From the NCBI RefSeq assembly GCF_016508255.1, contig NZ_JADVKT010000001.1:682001-746000 (forward strand): a stretch of DNA of 64,000 nucleotides, given 5' to 3'. The notes below the pieces were generated by a model that was not told where the DNA came from, did not search any database, and saw only the letters and a program-made list of their open reading frames with translations. The DNA comes from Acinetobacter calcoaceticus (GTDB lineage: Bacteria; Pseudomonadota; Gammaproteobacteria; Pseudomonadales; Moraxellaceae). The position numbers and the translations under genes are program-made. Each line of letters starts with the position of its first letter. Positions within the stretch are counted from its first letter, which is position 1. Positions 48,732-58,319 of this stretch are shown here, piece after piece.

Positions 48732-49071
48732 ACCCATCTCCTTAAACCTTTTCTCATTTTTTTTGTCAATATTGCAAAATATCCGCTTTTGCAATCGCAT
48801 CCTTTGTGCGTACTTTGTCACAGCAAGTAGAATTTCTCAAGACATTTTGATCGGTCTATAGAGTCATTTTTTAGCCAGATTACAAAAAGCTTGATACATT
48901 TAAAAAAACTTTTTTTAAATACAAAAATGTGACTCATTTAAAAGTTAGAAGCAGATTTAAAAGATATAGGATAAGTACGAGGAAATTAGAGATGCTGATG
49001 CCAGAAACTCTATTTTTAATAATGAGTTGTTATAAATTTAGGTAAAGTAATAAGCTAAGATGAAAGAATAT
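48732..49071. other. AT-rich leader region with two inverted repeats
   Basis: 340 bases without a gene, upstream of the CSLREA pair. A nine-base repeat ATTGCAAAA/TTTTGCAAT lies at 48771-48795 with a seven-base centre, 40 bases before the first start. A second AT-only palindrome with 11-base arms around a single C lies at 48898-48920. These could be an operator and an RNA hairpin. No clear sigma-70 promoter was found. Confidence 0.5.
48771..48795. promoter_or_regulatory. 9-base inverted repeat upstream of CSLREA genes
   Basis: Perfect arms ATTGCAAAA and TTTTGCAAT separated by TATCCGC. The position, 40 bases from the translation start and upstream of the ribosome site, fits an operator or a leader hairpin. 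Confidence 0.4.
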
Positions 49072-49770
49072 CTATTGTTGATATTCATCAATCAAGGCAT
49101 AAATTTGTCTTAAAGTTGCATTCGAAAGTTTGGTTTTTTCGCCTTTGAGTAATTTTTCTAATTGGGCAACCGTCTGTAACAAGAGAGAAGCTTGATGAGG
49201 ACCATGTAACAATAAATAGTCAACAATTTGCTGATCAAAATGAATTCCACGTCTAGACATTACAGATGTGACCAAGGCATAGCGGTCCGCATATAAACTT
49301 CCACTTGGCACTTTAACGCTAACAGCTTGTGTAAGTCGGGACTGTAAATCTGGTAATTCTAACTTTAATTCGATAGGCGCTACACGTGAAGAAAATACCA
49401 GCTGTCCTTCGTGATTATTCATTAAATGAAAGACAGCTTTTTGCCAATGAGGCACACCACTAATCGATTCAATATCATCCAAAGCAACAAGATCGTAATG
49501 CTCTAAAGAAGTAATTGCTTCGATAGGAGCATCCAGAAGCTCAAGTAAAGAAACTTTAATTGCAGATTTGCCTATTTCTAAATAAGAGTCACAAATTGCC
49601 GAAAGTAGATGACTCTTACCTGTTCCTGCCCCACCATAGATGTAAAACCTACTGACTAGACCAGCATGTAGTTGACGCACGGCATCGACTACATTCCCCC
49701 AACTTGGTCCCGAAAAATCACTGATTCGGGCATCAAGTTGAGGTTCTATATCCAGTTGGAGTTGACGCAT
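49072..49770 (-). CDS. hda: Hda-like DnaA-related AAA+ protein
   Basis: 232 residues. Contains the DnaA-type AAA+ core: Walker A GGAGTGKSHLLSA (near residue 44), Walker B LVALDDIESI, and the sensor region PDLQSRLTQAVSV. It lacks the DnaA DNA-binding domain, as Hda does. Hda with the sliding clamp converts ATP-DnaA to ADP-DnaA and restrains replication starts. The N-terminus MRQLQLDIEPQLD has the QL-type clamp-binding motif (QLQLDI). It lies 20 bases after the AI-2E gene on the same strand. Confidence 0.88.
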   Translation of the reverse strand: MRQLQLDIEPQLDARISDFSGPSWGNVVDAVRQLHAGLVSRFYIYGGAGTGKSHLLSAICDSYLEIGKSAIKVSLLELLDAPIEAITSLEHYDLVALDDIESISGVPHWQKAVFHLMNNHEGQLVFSSRVAPIELKLELPDLQSRLTQAVSVKVPSGSLYADRYALVTSVMSRRGIHFDQQIVDYLLLHGPHQASLLLQTVAQLEKLLKGEKTKLSNATLRQIYALIDEYQQ

Positions 49771-49790
49771 ATATTGAATTAACCTTGAAA

Positions 49791-50987
49791 TTATTTCTGG
49801 TCAGATGGTTTCAGTTTATCTGTATCTTGCTGTGTTTTAACCTCAAGATCAAGCTTAGTACTTTCGGTTTCTACATGAATTTGCTCAATATTGCCGTTTT
49901 CTTGTATCAATAAACTAGAAGGTGGAGCATATAATGAACTGCGCTCATAGTTATCTCTTAAATGTTTCAGCAATACTACAATAACAGCTGCAACAGGCAA
50001 TGCAATTAACATTCCTAAGAAACCGGCAAGCTGTGCGCCTGCTAATACTGCAAAGACAACTGCTACAGGAGATAAACCAATTTTATCACCCAATAGGAAT
50101 GGCTGTAGAATATACCCTTCTACAGCTTGGCCAATCATGAAAACTACACCAACGAGTAATAAATGCATCCAGTCCAATCCGAACTGAAATAAGCTTGCAA
50201 TAACAGCTGCAATAATACCTACTGCAAATCCTAAATAAGGAATAATACTGGCAAGGCCTGCCACCATACCAATAATCAATCCGACCTCTAGTCCAATTAA
50301 TTGCAGCCCTACGGCATAAACCACACCGAGTAAAAGCATAACAAGAAATTGACCTTTAACGAATGCACCTAAAACACTATGGCATTCACGAACGATTTGT
50401 AATGTATTTGCTTCATATGGTCGTGGAATGAGACGACGTAAGTTTTCTAACATACGCTCCCAGTCTAATAAGAAATAAAAAGCAATAATTGGTATTAAAA
50501 CAATTGTTCCACCGATCTGAATAAAATTGAGACCTGACTGCGCAAGCTTTAATAAGACAGCTTGAATACTGTCGGCACTATAATTTGTCTGAACATAATC
50601 CATAACCGCTTTGGATATTTGATCAGTATCAATTTCCATCTGCTGGACATGAAATGTCGAAGAAACCCATGGTAATAATTCGCCATTAATCCAATGAATT
50701 CCAGCCGGAATACTATCTCGAGCGTAAACAAGTTGTTTCCAGATAAGCGGAACCAAATACCATAATGCTACGGTTAAAGTCACACCTATACCGATAAAAA
50801 CAATACCAATTGCCAACCAACGCGGCAGTCTCATTTTTACCAAAACTTCGACAAGTGGACTGAATAAATAAGCGAGGAAAAAAGCACCGATAAAAGGAAT
50901 GACTACAGGCTTGAGTAAGTACAATACCCATACCAGCAATACAATACCTGCGAGTAAAAGAATACGGCGCAGTATACGATCTTGCAT
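49791..50987 (-). CDS. AI-2E family (PerM-like) membrane transporter
   Basis: 398 residues with about eight hydrophobic segments. The layout (two N-terminal segments, a long hydrophilic loop, then PIIAFYFLLDWERML and a cluster at the C-terminal half with GYILQPFLLGDKIGLSP) fits the AI-2E/YdiK/PerM family. Members include Na+/H+ exchangers and a putative autoinducer exporter; the substrate is unknown. A long hydrophilic C-terminus ends it. It is upstream of hda, an order I know from other gammaproteobacteria (perM-hda). Confidence 0.87.
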   Translation of the reverse strand: MQDRILRRILLLAGIVLLVWVLYLLKPVVIPFIGAFFLAYLFSPLVEVLVKMRLPRWLAIGIVFIGIGVTLTVALWYLVPLIWKQLVYARDSIPAGIHWINGELLPWVSSTFHVQQMEIDTDQISKAVMDYVQTNYSADSIQAVLLKLAQSGLNFIQIGGTIVLIPIIAFYFLLDWERMLENLRRLIPRPYEANTLQIVRECHSVLGAFVKGQFLVMLLLGVVYAVGLQLIGLEVGLIIGMVAGLASIIPYLGFAVGIIAAVIASLFQFGLDWMHLLLVGVVFMIGQAVEGYILQPFLLGDKIGLSPVAVVFAVLAGAQLAGFLGMLIALPVAAVIVVLLKHLRDNYERSSLYAPPSSLLIQENGNIEQIHVETESTKLDLEVKTQQDTDKLKPSDQK

Positions 50988-51090
50988 AAAATCTAGCCTT
51001 TTTTGATTTAATCTTTATAAATGAAAAAATATTTTTATTAAAGATAGCATTTTCGAGCATAAATAACATAAGAGTTTCGTATATTCAGGT

Positions 51091-51096
51091 TATAAT
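51091..51096 (+). promoter_or_regulatory. TATAAT -10 element of purM
   Basis: A perfect TATAAT lies 27 bases upstream of the purM start codon, giving a leader of about 20 bases with GGAG at 51110-51113. The -35 hexamer is poor, which may mean activator help or an extended -10. Confidence 0.5.
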
Positions 51097-51122
51097 CTGC
51101 CGCCAATGCGGAGACTTCATTT

Positions 51123-52193
51123 ATGAGCAACTCAACTTCTACCCCAAATACCGGTTTAAGCTACAAAGATGCGGGTGTCGACATTGAAGCGGGCGACGCA
51201 CTGGTCGATCGTATCAAGTCAGTCGCTAAACGTACAAGTCGTCCTGAAGTAATGGGCGGTCTTGGTGGCTTTGGTGCGCTATGCAAAATTCCTAAAGGTT
51301 ATGAAGAACCTGTTTTAGTTTCTGGAACCGATGGTGTAGGAACTAAATTACGTTTAGCACTTAATCTTAATCGTCATGACACAATCGGCCAAGATCTTGT
51401 GGCTATGTGTGTAAATGACCTTTTAGTTTGTGGTGCAGAACCATTATTCTTCCTTGATTATTACGCGACTGGTCACTTAAATGTTGACGTTGCTGCAAAT
51501 GTTGTTACTGGTATTGGTAAAGGTTGTGAGCTTGCAGGTTGCGCGCTTGTAGGTGGTGAAACCGCAGAAATGCCAGGCATGTATGAAGGCGAAGATTACG
51601 ATCTTGCTGGTTTTGCTGTTGGTGTGGTTGAGCAAAGCAAAATTATTGATGGCTCTAAAGTAAAGTCTGGTGATGTGCTTATTGGTGTGGCATCAAGTGG
51701 CGCTCACTCAAATGGTTATTCATTATTACGTAAAATTTTAGATGTTAAAAATGTTGATTTAACTCAAATTATTGATGGCCGTCCTCTTGCAGATGTTGCA
51801 ATGGAGCCAACTCGTATTTATGTAAAACCAGTTCTAGAACTCTGCAAACAAGTTGATGTACATGCTATGGCACACATCACTGGTGGCGGTTTACCAGGTA
51901 ACTTACCTCGTGTATTGCCAAATGGTGCGCAAGCGGTCATTGATGAAGCTTCTTGGGAATGGTCTGAGTTATTCCAACTTCTACAACGCGAAGGCAATGT
52001 AGAGCGCTTTGAAATGTACCGTACGTTTAACTGTGGCGTAGGTATGGTCATTGCTGTTGATGCAAGTGATGCAGAAAAAGCAATTGAAGTGCTTAATGCT
52101 CAAGGTGAAAAAGCTTGGAAAATTGGACACATCCAAGAAAATGCTGAATCAGTGGAAGGTGCAGACGAAAAAATTCGTGTGATCTTTGCATGA
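51123..52193 (+). CDS. purM: Phosphoribosylformylglycinamidine cyclo-ligase
   Basis: Fifth step of purine synthesis (FGAM to AIR). Shows [16 protein letters not shown] at the N-terminus, [38 protein letters not shown] and [16 protein letters not shown]. Length 356 residues, standard. The stop overlaps the purN start by four bases, so purMN are translationally coupled. Confidence 0.97.
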   Translation: MSNSTSTPNTGLSYKDAGVDIEAGDALVDRIKSVAKRTSRPEVMGGLGGFGALCKIPKGYEEPVLVSGTDGVGTKLRLALNLNRHDTIGQDLVAMCVNDLLVCGAEPLFFLDYYATGHLNVDVAANVVTGIGKGCELAGCALVGGETAEMPGMYEGEDYDLAGFAVGVVEQSKIIDGSKVKSGDVLIGVASSGAHSNGYSLLRKILDVKNVDLTQIIDGRPLADVAMEPTRIYVKPVLELCKQVDVHAMAHITGGGLPGNLPRVLPNGAQAVIDEASWEWSELFQLLQREGNVERFEMYRTFNCGVGMVIAVDASDAEKAIEVLNAQGEKAWKIGHIQENAESVEGADEKIRVIFA

Positions 52194-52819
52194 TAAAAAT
52201 TGCTGTTCTAGTCTCTGGGAACGGCAGTAATTTACAAGCCTTGATAGATGCAAATCTATCAGGGCAAATTGTAGGTGTACTGTCTAATAAAGCAGATGCT
52301 TATGCTCTAGAGCGTGCTCAAAAAGCTAATATTGCTACGGCCGTTATTTCCCATAAAGACTTTCCAACTCGTGAAGTTTTTGATGAAGCAATGCATCAAC
52401 AACTCTTGGCTTGGCAAGTGGATGTGGTTATTTTAGCCGGTTTCATGCGCATTTTAACTCCCACCTTTGTCAACAAATGGCAAGGGAAAATGCTGAACAT
52501 ACATCCCTCACTTCTTCCAGCTTACAAAGGTGTGAACACTCATCAACGTGTTTTAAACACAGGTGATCGTTTACATGGTTGTACCGTACACTTTGTAACT
52601 GCTGAACTGGATTCTGGTCAATCGGTTGCCCAATCCGCTATTTCAGTTAAAGAACATGATACTGCCGCTTCATTAGCACATCGAGTACATACACTTGAGC
52701 ACTTTATCTACCCACAAGTAGCAGAGTGGTTATGTAACGGTCAACTTACATGGAAAAATGGCCAAGCTTATTTCCGTGATCAAGTTCTTGAACACCCTAT
52801 TCGTTTTGCAAATTGGTAA
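52190..52819 (+). CDS. purN: Phosphoribosylglycinamide formyltransferase
   Basis: Uses 10-formyl-THF to formylate GAR. The N-terminal [16 protein letters not shown], the catalytic region [11 protein letters not shown] with [20 protein letters not shown], and [11 protein letters not shown] are present. Length 209 residues. ATG 52190 lies inside the end of purM (ATGATAA). A terminator follows. Confidence 0.96.
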   Translation: MIKIAVLVSGNGSNLQALIDANLSGQIVGVLSNKADAYALERAQKANIATAVISHKDFPTREVFDEAMHQQLLAWQVDVVILAGFMRILTPTFVNKWQGKMLNIHPSLLPAYKGVNTHQRVLNTGDRLHGCTVHFVTAELDSGQSVAQSAISVKEHDTAASLAHRVHTLEHFIYPQVAEWLCNGQLTWKNGQAYFRDQVLEHPIRFANW

Positions 52820-52843
52820 AACATTTTACTTAATAGCAAAAAT

Positions 52844-52873
52844 AAAAAAGGACATGCTAGCATGTCCTTTTTT
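52844..52873. terminator. Bidirectional terminator between purN and a hydrolase gene
   Basis: A perfect 30-base palindrome: arms 52844-52856 and 52861-52873 around CTAG, with A and T runs at the ends, so it can serve both convergent genes. Confidence 0.9.
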
Positions 52874-52886
52874 ATAACTTTAAAAA

Positions 52887-53696
52887 TTAATTTTGCTGAT
52901 GATGAATCAATTTCTTTATAGAGTTCACTGTATCAATAGGATGCTCTAGAGGGAACATATGCCCTCCCTCAACCACAGTAAACGGAATTCCCATTTTTCG
53001 CTTTGCCATTTGAGGAAAGCCTCTTTTTAAGAAAGCACTTTCTTTCCCCACAACAAAATGTACAGGCATCTTAGGTTTTGGCATAGGCAGCCACCACCAA
53101 GATGGATTTTTCCGAAAAATTGCAACTTCATCTTCACGAGAAATAGTTAAAGTGACTCCACCACGAACAGAGTCTTCTTTTAAAGCATAGTCAATGTAAG
53201 CTTGAAAACAATCTTCATCAAAATCTTTATAGAAACCTTTAGGACGCAGTAATTCAGCAGCTTGCTCTCTCGATTCCCAATGTTCACGACGACGTGCAGA
53301 TAAGCCTGCTGGTGTCATCGCATCAACCAATTTAGGGCGAAATAATTTTGCCATATGAAAAGCAAATGAATATCTGCCTAAAATAAGAGGGGGATCTAAC
53401 ATAATCACTTGAGAAAAGAGTTCAGGACGCTGAAAAGATGCCATCAACGTTAAAACTGAACCCAGAGAATGCCCAAGTCCAATGACTTTACGCCCTTTCG
53501 CCTGTCGCACAATACTATCAATCACCTGATCAACCAAAGAAGGCCAATGGTTAGTCACAGGATAACGTTTATCAGGACCAATTAGGGGAACATAAATAAT
53601 GTCATATTCCCCTTTCAACTGGTCAAACAGTTTTTGATACACTTTTGATGGCACGCCATTCGCATGGGCAAAGTGTATAACTGGTTTCATTGACAT
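52887..53696 (-). CDS. Alpha/beta hydrolase
   Basis: 269 residues. The nucleophile elbow GLGHSLGSVL gives the Ser (near residue 97), and a His in VEGGHMFPLEHP is the likely base. The N-terminus MSMKPVIHFAHANGVPSKVY resembles esterase/lipase-like proteins that some annotations call alpha/beta hydrolase family. The substrate is not known. Convergent with purN; 21 bases separate it from the S49 peptidase gene upstream, so cotranscription is possible. Confidence 0.83.
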   Translation of the reverse strand: MSMKPVIHFAHANGVPSKVYQKLFDQLKGEYDIIYVPLIGPDKRYPVTNHWPSLVDQVIDSIVRQAKGRKVIGLGHSLGSVLTLMASFQRPELFSQVIMLDPPLILGRYSFAFHMAKLFRPKLVDAMTPAGLSARRREHWESREQAAELLRPKGFYKDFDEDCFQAYIDYALKEDSVRGGVTLTISREDEVAIFRKNPSWWWLPMPKPKMPVHFVVGKESAFLKRGFPQMAKRKMGIPFTVVEGGHMFPLEHPIDTVNSIKKLIHHQQN

Positions 53697-53717
53697 ACCG
53701 CTATCCTAAAACAGATT

Positions 53718-54734
53718 TTATTGTAATTTTGCGCTTTGACGAGTCTGCACTTCTTGAGCAATTGATTCACTTACCCCTTGCCCAATTTGTGCACCCATAC
53801 GACCTAAAATTGATTGTAATGGGTTACGCTCAATTGTGTAGTCCACTTTATTATCAAGCTTCAATTCACGCATCAAGCTCGTAATGTTACCTGAACGGTC
53901 AGCAACACCTAACTGGATTGCTTGTTCACCAGTCCAGAAAAGACCAGAGAAAATAGCAGGGTCACTCGATTTTAAGCGTTTACCACGCCCTTCTTTAACC
54001 GCATCAATAAAGTGAGTATGGACATTATCGAGTACAGATTGAATATGCTGTCTTTGTACAGGATTAATCGGTTTTGTCATACTTAAAATATCTTTATTGG
54101 TACCCGCTGTTAAAGTACGGTCTTCAATTCCGAGTTTTTGAGCTAAACCAGTAATGCCGTAGTTTGGCATAATGACACCAATTGAACCGACTAAACTCGA
54201 TGGATTCACAATAATTTCATCAGCAGCAGACGCAATATAATACGCACCTGAAGCACCCATATCACCAATCACTGCATAGACTTTTTTGTCAGGGTGTTCT
54301 TTTTTCAAATAGCGAATTTCTTGCCAAATTTCATCTGACTGAACAGGAGAACCGCCTGGTGAGTTAATATTAAGTGCAATAGCTTTACTATTTGATGCTT
54401 CAAAAGCACGTTTAAGGGCTTTATTCGTATCTTCACTATTTACAGCTTGATTACTTGAAGCATCAATAGTGCCCACAATATCTACAACTGCCAGATGAGC
54501 ACTGCTACTGCTTACAGCAGAGCCTTCTTTACTGGTTGAACAACCTTTACCCATGAGTACAATAATGAACAACAAATAAATAAAAGTTAATGTTTTAAAG
54601 AATATACCCCAGCGACGACTACGGCGTTGTTCTTCTACAGAAGCCAGCACAGCTTTCTCAAGGATTTGCCATTCTGGTCCGTTCTGTTTAGAGGTTATAG
54701 GTTCATTTTGTGGTTTTGGTGGCCAATCGGACAT
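53718..54734 (-). CDS. S49-family signal peptide peptidase (SppA-like)
   Basis: Membrane-anchored serine protease that degrades cleaved signal peptides. One membrane segment (about residues 41-62, FFKTLTFIYLLFIIVLMG) leads to the S49 domain with Ser in MGASGAYYIASAADEI, the SLVGSIGV stretch, and the catalytic Lys further on (LAQKLGIEDRTLTAGTNKD). About 338 residues, the short single-domain type. ATG 54734 has GGAA upstream; the frame is also open to TTG 54749. Confidence 0.87.
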   Translation of the reverse strand: MSDWPPKPQNEPITSKQNGPEWQILEKAVLASVEEQRRSRRWGIFFKTLTFIYLLFIIVLMGKGCSTSKEGSAVSSSSAHLAVVDIVGTIDASSNQAVNSEDTNKALKRAFEASNSKAIALNINSPGGSPVQSDEIWQEIRYLKKEHPDKKVYAVIGDMGASGAYYIASAADEIIVNPSSLVGSIGVIMPNYGITGLAQKLGIEDRTLTAGTNKDILSMTKPINPVQRQHIQSVLDNVHTHFIDAVKEGRGKRLKSSDPAIFSGLFWTGEQAIQLGVADRSGNITSLMRELKLDNKVDYTIERNPLQSILGRMGAQIGQGVSESIAQEVQTRQSAKLQ

Positions 54735-54867
54735 AAAATTCCAATCCAAATTAATCTAAAATGATCTCATTATATACGTTGATTTGATAAAAACTGTCTA
54801 AATAATATGATTTCATTTATAATATTTTTGTCTTTTTTTACTTGTTGTTCCCTCCTTACCGCTACAG

Positions 54868-55851
54868 ATGCCTAAATCAGATTCAAAAAGCATGAACTAT
54901 CAATTACTCAAAAAATTTAGCCGCGTACCCATTCAATTTGGGCGTTCCCTTGCTCGTCTATTGGCAGGAATCGTCAACACTTTAAAAATTACTAAAACAT
55001 CCAAAACTATAGAACTTAATTTAAGAATTGCGCTGCCCCATTTAACACCGCAGCAACGTATAGCGATTACAGAAAAGGCTATACGAAATGAATTAACCTC
55101 ATATTTTGAGTTTTTAAATATTTGGGGGTCATCTAATCAAGAAAACATTGCTCGCATCCATCGAATAGAAGGTGAACATTACTATCACGAAGCGCTTGCA
55201 GCAAAAAAAGGGCTTGTTATGATTATTCCACATTTTGGTACATGGGAAATCATGAATGCTTGGTGTTCACAGCTCACTTCAATGACTATTTTATACAAAC
55301 CAGTAAAAAATGAAGATGCAGACCGTTTTGTTCGAGAAGCACGTAGTCGTGAGCAAGCCAACTTGGTTCCTACTGACGAAAGTGGCGTAAGACAAATTTT
55401 TAAAGCTTTAAAACAAGGTCAAACTACCGTAATTTTACCTGACCATACGCCCAACAACGGCGGCAGCATGATCAATTATTTTGGTGTTCCGCTTGCCTCA
55501 AGTAATTTAAGTGCCAAGCTCATTCAAAAAACTAAAGCAAAAGCGTTATTCCTTTACGCAATTCGTAACGAAAATGACGGCTTTACGATGCACATTGAAC
55601 CTATGGATGAGCAGATCTACGAAGGTAGTGCAGATGATGGAACTTATATTATTCATCAGGCTATTGAACAACTCATCAAGCGTTACCCAGAACATTACCA
55701 CTGGAGCTATAAACGTTTTAAAGCAAATCCTGCTTTAGATAATATTTATAATATTGATCCAACTGAAGCTCTTCAAATTGTCGCCAAACTTAAAGCAGAA
55801 GCTTCACAAAATTCTGTGAAGCCAAGTACGCTCGAAACGTCGAGTGTATAA
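54868..55851 (+). CDS. Lipid A-type acyltransferase (LpxL/LpxM/HtrB family)
   Basis: 327 residues. The HX4E acyltransferase motif appears as PHFGTWEIMNAW and a second block as LPDHTPNNGGSMINYFG. The family adds secondary acyl chains to lipid A in the inner membrane. I cannot tell from the sequence whether it is LpxL or LpxM or a late acyltransferase of another substrate. The N-terminal hydrophobic segment is modest. Start: ATG 54868 or 54892 (MNYQLLKKFSRVP); no ribosome site decides. Its 3' end overlaps comEC by 48 bases in opposite orientation. Confidence 0.82.
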   Translation: MPKSDSKSMNYQLLKKFSRVPIQFGRSLARLLAGIVNTLKITKTSKTIELNLRIALPHLTPQQRIAITEKAIRNELTSYFEFLNIWGSSNQENIARIHRIEGEHYYHEALAAKKGLVMIIPHFGTWEIMNAWCSQLTSMTILYKPVKNEDADRFVREARSREQANLVPTDESGVRQIFKALKQGQTTVILPDHTPNNGGSMINYFGVPLASSNLSAKLIQKTKAKALFLYAIRNENDGFTMHIEPMDEQIYEGSADDGTYIIHQAIEQLIKRYPEHYHWSYKRFKANPALDNIYNIDPTEALQIVAKLKAEASQNSVKPSTLETSSV

Positions 55852-58236
55852 AATCATTTGATGATTGCGAGATACAAAACTTAATGTTCCTTGCTCAACT
55901 GTGCTTTTAAATGGAATCTTAAGTTCTTGTATTCTTGCTAAAACCTCTTTGCTTGGATGACCATATCGGTTATTAAAGCCAGCAGAGGCAATAACAAGCT
56001 TGGGATTTAACGTCGCTAAGAAGTCATAGGCTGAACTATGCTTACTACCATGATGACCTAATACCAAAACATCTACTTTTAAATCAGGATATTCTTTTAT
56101 CAGTTGATATTCTGCTTCCCATCCCGCGTCCCCCATAATTAAATAATTTTGATAACCTTTTATCTGTTTTAAATGAATATAAACGACACAAGAATATTGA
56201 TTTTGATTTGAAGAAACTAAATTTAAATCATTTTCTTTAGGCCAAAGTATCTCAATATCTAACTGAGGATATTGCCATTTTTGCCCTTGATGACAATAGG
56301 TAAATGGTTCTTTCACCTGCTCTGCCCATAGCTCATTTGATATGACTTGTTTGATAGGAAAAGCCTGACTTATGGCAGGAAATGCACCACTATGATCTTG
56401 GTCAAGATGAGATAACACCACATGATCTAATTGTTTAATACCTTTCTGGCGTAAATATGGGATCACTACATTTTGACCAATACTAAAAGCTTTCTCATCA
56501 TAAGAACCCCCTGTATCAATTAACCATGTCTGCTCTGGATGTTGTAGAAAAATCGCTTGTCCTTGGCCTACGTCTATAATATTTAATTGGATTTGCTGAG
56601 AGGTTTTATTCGGAATGACTAAAGGTAAACAACATATGAATCCCCAAGATTTAGGTAGAACACCACGTGGTAAAAATAAAATAATAATGGCACAACTAAG
56701 ACACAACAAAGCAACTGGTGTTAGGCTAAAACCTTGCAACGGTAAAGATAATTTCTCTAAAAAACTAAAACATGTCAGCACGATACTGAGCAAAATATCA
56801 TTGATTTGAAAGAGCATATTTCCCACTGAATTAAAAATAAGCCATACGCAAGCAGCAAAAATATTCAAAGGAACAATAATTCCTCCTAGCAAAGGAACTG
56901 CAATAATATTTGTGAGCGGTGCAACCCATGAAATTTGTTGAAAGAAAATCAGCATTAAAGGACATAAGGCAATAAATATTTTGCCCTGAGATTCAATTAG
57001 GGTTTTACTTAAAAGAATTATTCTAGATAGCAAACTCAATGAGGCAAGATTTGGAGCCTGTACTATGGTTTGATAAATGCGTAATAAAATAAAGCAAGAC
57101 CCATAAGAGAGCCAAAAACCTGCCGATAAAACACTAAATGGATCGAAAAGTAAAAGTAGGCTTGCGCTGTAAATCAGAAGCAAAAATGCTTTAACAGGTA
57201 GTTTGACCAACAATAAAAAGGCAAATAAAAATACTGAAAGTAAAGTTCTTAAGGCTGGAATTTCAAAGCCGACAAAAGCTGTATAAATCAAAACTCCAAA
57301 ACATAACGGAATCATTGCCAATATTTGTTTGGGTTGCCATAAATAAATCTGTGGATAATAACATCGTACTAATTGATGTAATCCCCAAGATAACCAGATT
57401 GCAAAAATGAGGACATGAGGCCCTGAAATGGCCAACAAATGAGAGATTCCTAACTGTTTAAATTGATTTTTAGTATCCTCATTTAAAAGGCTTTCATCTC
57501 CTGTCAGAAGCGCTAATAACAATCCTTTATTCTGAAATGGAGATTTTTTTAGCATCAATCTAAACTTTAGACGGAGTTTTTCTATATTTAACTGTTGTCT
57601 AGTAAAAAACCTTTGTTGCTCATGTAAATGATTTTGATAACCCAACCGATAAATTTCATTAGAGCTTAAAGGCTCAATATGTTGGACACTGAAACCTGAC
57701 ATTATATTTCGTTGAATGAACCATTGCTCTTGGTCAAAAGCACCTGATACTGCGTAACTATGAGCTGGCCTAGTTTTACCAGAAACTCGATAGTAGTGGC
57801 CTAATTGTAATTTCGGCCCCTCTATCAGAGCGTTCTCTTTTTCATTTTTTAAATATAATAACCAATTGACAACATGGGATGACCGCCCTAGAACTTGAGC
57901 TAGTTGCTGTGTGTTATCCTCTTTTTCTTCACTTATTCGATCTATATAAACAACAACATCTAAAGACTCAGGTTGCATTTCCCGTAGTTGTAATCTTTCA
58001 TTTAAGGCATTCTGAGCATATTGATGGCCTATAACGAAAAGGCTTAGACCACAGATTAAACAATAAACTGCTTTTAAGATGGAACCATTTACAACTATAT
58101 ACCGCTTAAAAATATAAAAAATAAAGCTTATAAAGAGTAAAACATTACCAATCCAACCATATTGCATTATGAGAGGAATATCTATTCCCATAAATGCAAT
58201 ACCTACAACCCACCCCACTAAAATAAGTTTTAACAT
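55804..58236 (-). CDS. comEC: DNA internalization channel ComEC/Rec2
   Basis: Inner-membrane channel that carries single-stranded DNA into the cytoplasm during natural transformation. 810 residues: N-terminal membrane segments and a DUF4131-like part, then the Competence domain with about eight segments (GISHLLAISGPHVLIFAIWL), and a C-terminal metallo-beta-lactamase domain (LSHLDQDHSGAFP, LGHHGSKHSS). Acinetobacter is naturally competent and uses this protein. The 3' end overlaps the acyltransferase gene by 48 bases. Confidence 0.93.
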   Translation of the reverse strand: MLKLILVGWVVGIAFMGIDIPLIMQYGWIGNVLLFISFIFYIFKRYIVVNGSILKAVYCLICGLSLFVIGHQYAQNALNERLQLREMQPESLDVVVYIDRISEEKEDNTQQLAQVLGRSSHVVNWLLYLKNEKENALIEGPKLQLGHYYRVSGKTRPAHSYAVSGAFDQEQWFIQRNIMSGFSVQHIEPLSSNEIYRLGYQNHLHEQQRFFTRQQLNIEKLRLKFRLMLKKSPFQNKGLLLALLTGDESLLNEDTKNQFKQLGISHLLAISGPHVLIFAIWLSWGLHQLVRCYYPQIYLWQPKQILAMIPLCFGVLIYTAFVGFEIPALRTLLSVFLFAFLLLVKLPVKAFLLLIYSASLLLLFDPFSVLSAGFWLSYGSCFILLRIYQTIVQAPNLASLSLLSRIILLSKTLIESQGKIFIALCPLMLIFFQQISWVAPLTNIIAVPLLGGIIVPLNIFAACVWLIFNSVGNMLFQINDILLSIVLTCFSFLEKLSLPLQGFSLTPVALLCLSCAIIILFLPRGVLPKSWGFICCLPLVIPNKTSQQIQLNIIDVGQGQAIFLQHPEQTWLIDTGGSYDEKAFSIGQNVVIPYLRQKGIKQLDHVVLSHLDQDHSGAFPAISQAFPIKQVISNELWAEQVKEPFTYCHQGQKWQYPQLDIEILWPKENDLNLVSSNQNQYSCVVYIHLKQIKGYQNYLIMGDAGWEAEYQLIKEYPDLKVDVLVLGHHGSKHSSAYDFLATLNPKLVIASAGFNNRYGHPSKEVLARIQELKIPFKSTVEQGTLSFVSRNHQMILYTRRFERTWLHRIL

Positions 58237-58266
58237 TTAAAGTCATATCGTTATCTTTTTAGGGGC

Positions 58267-58296
58267 AAAATTAAAGCCCACTTAGTTGGGCTTTAA
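58267..58296 (-). terminator. Terminator after lolD
   Basis: A ten-base stem TTAAAGCCCA/TGGGCTTTAA (58271-58280 with 58287-58296) with a six-base loop, then AATTTTG on the minus strand. It separates lolD from comEC. Confidence 0.75.
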
Positions 58297-58319
58297 CAAT
58301 GTGATTTAATGACAATTTT

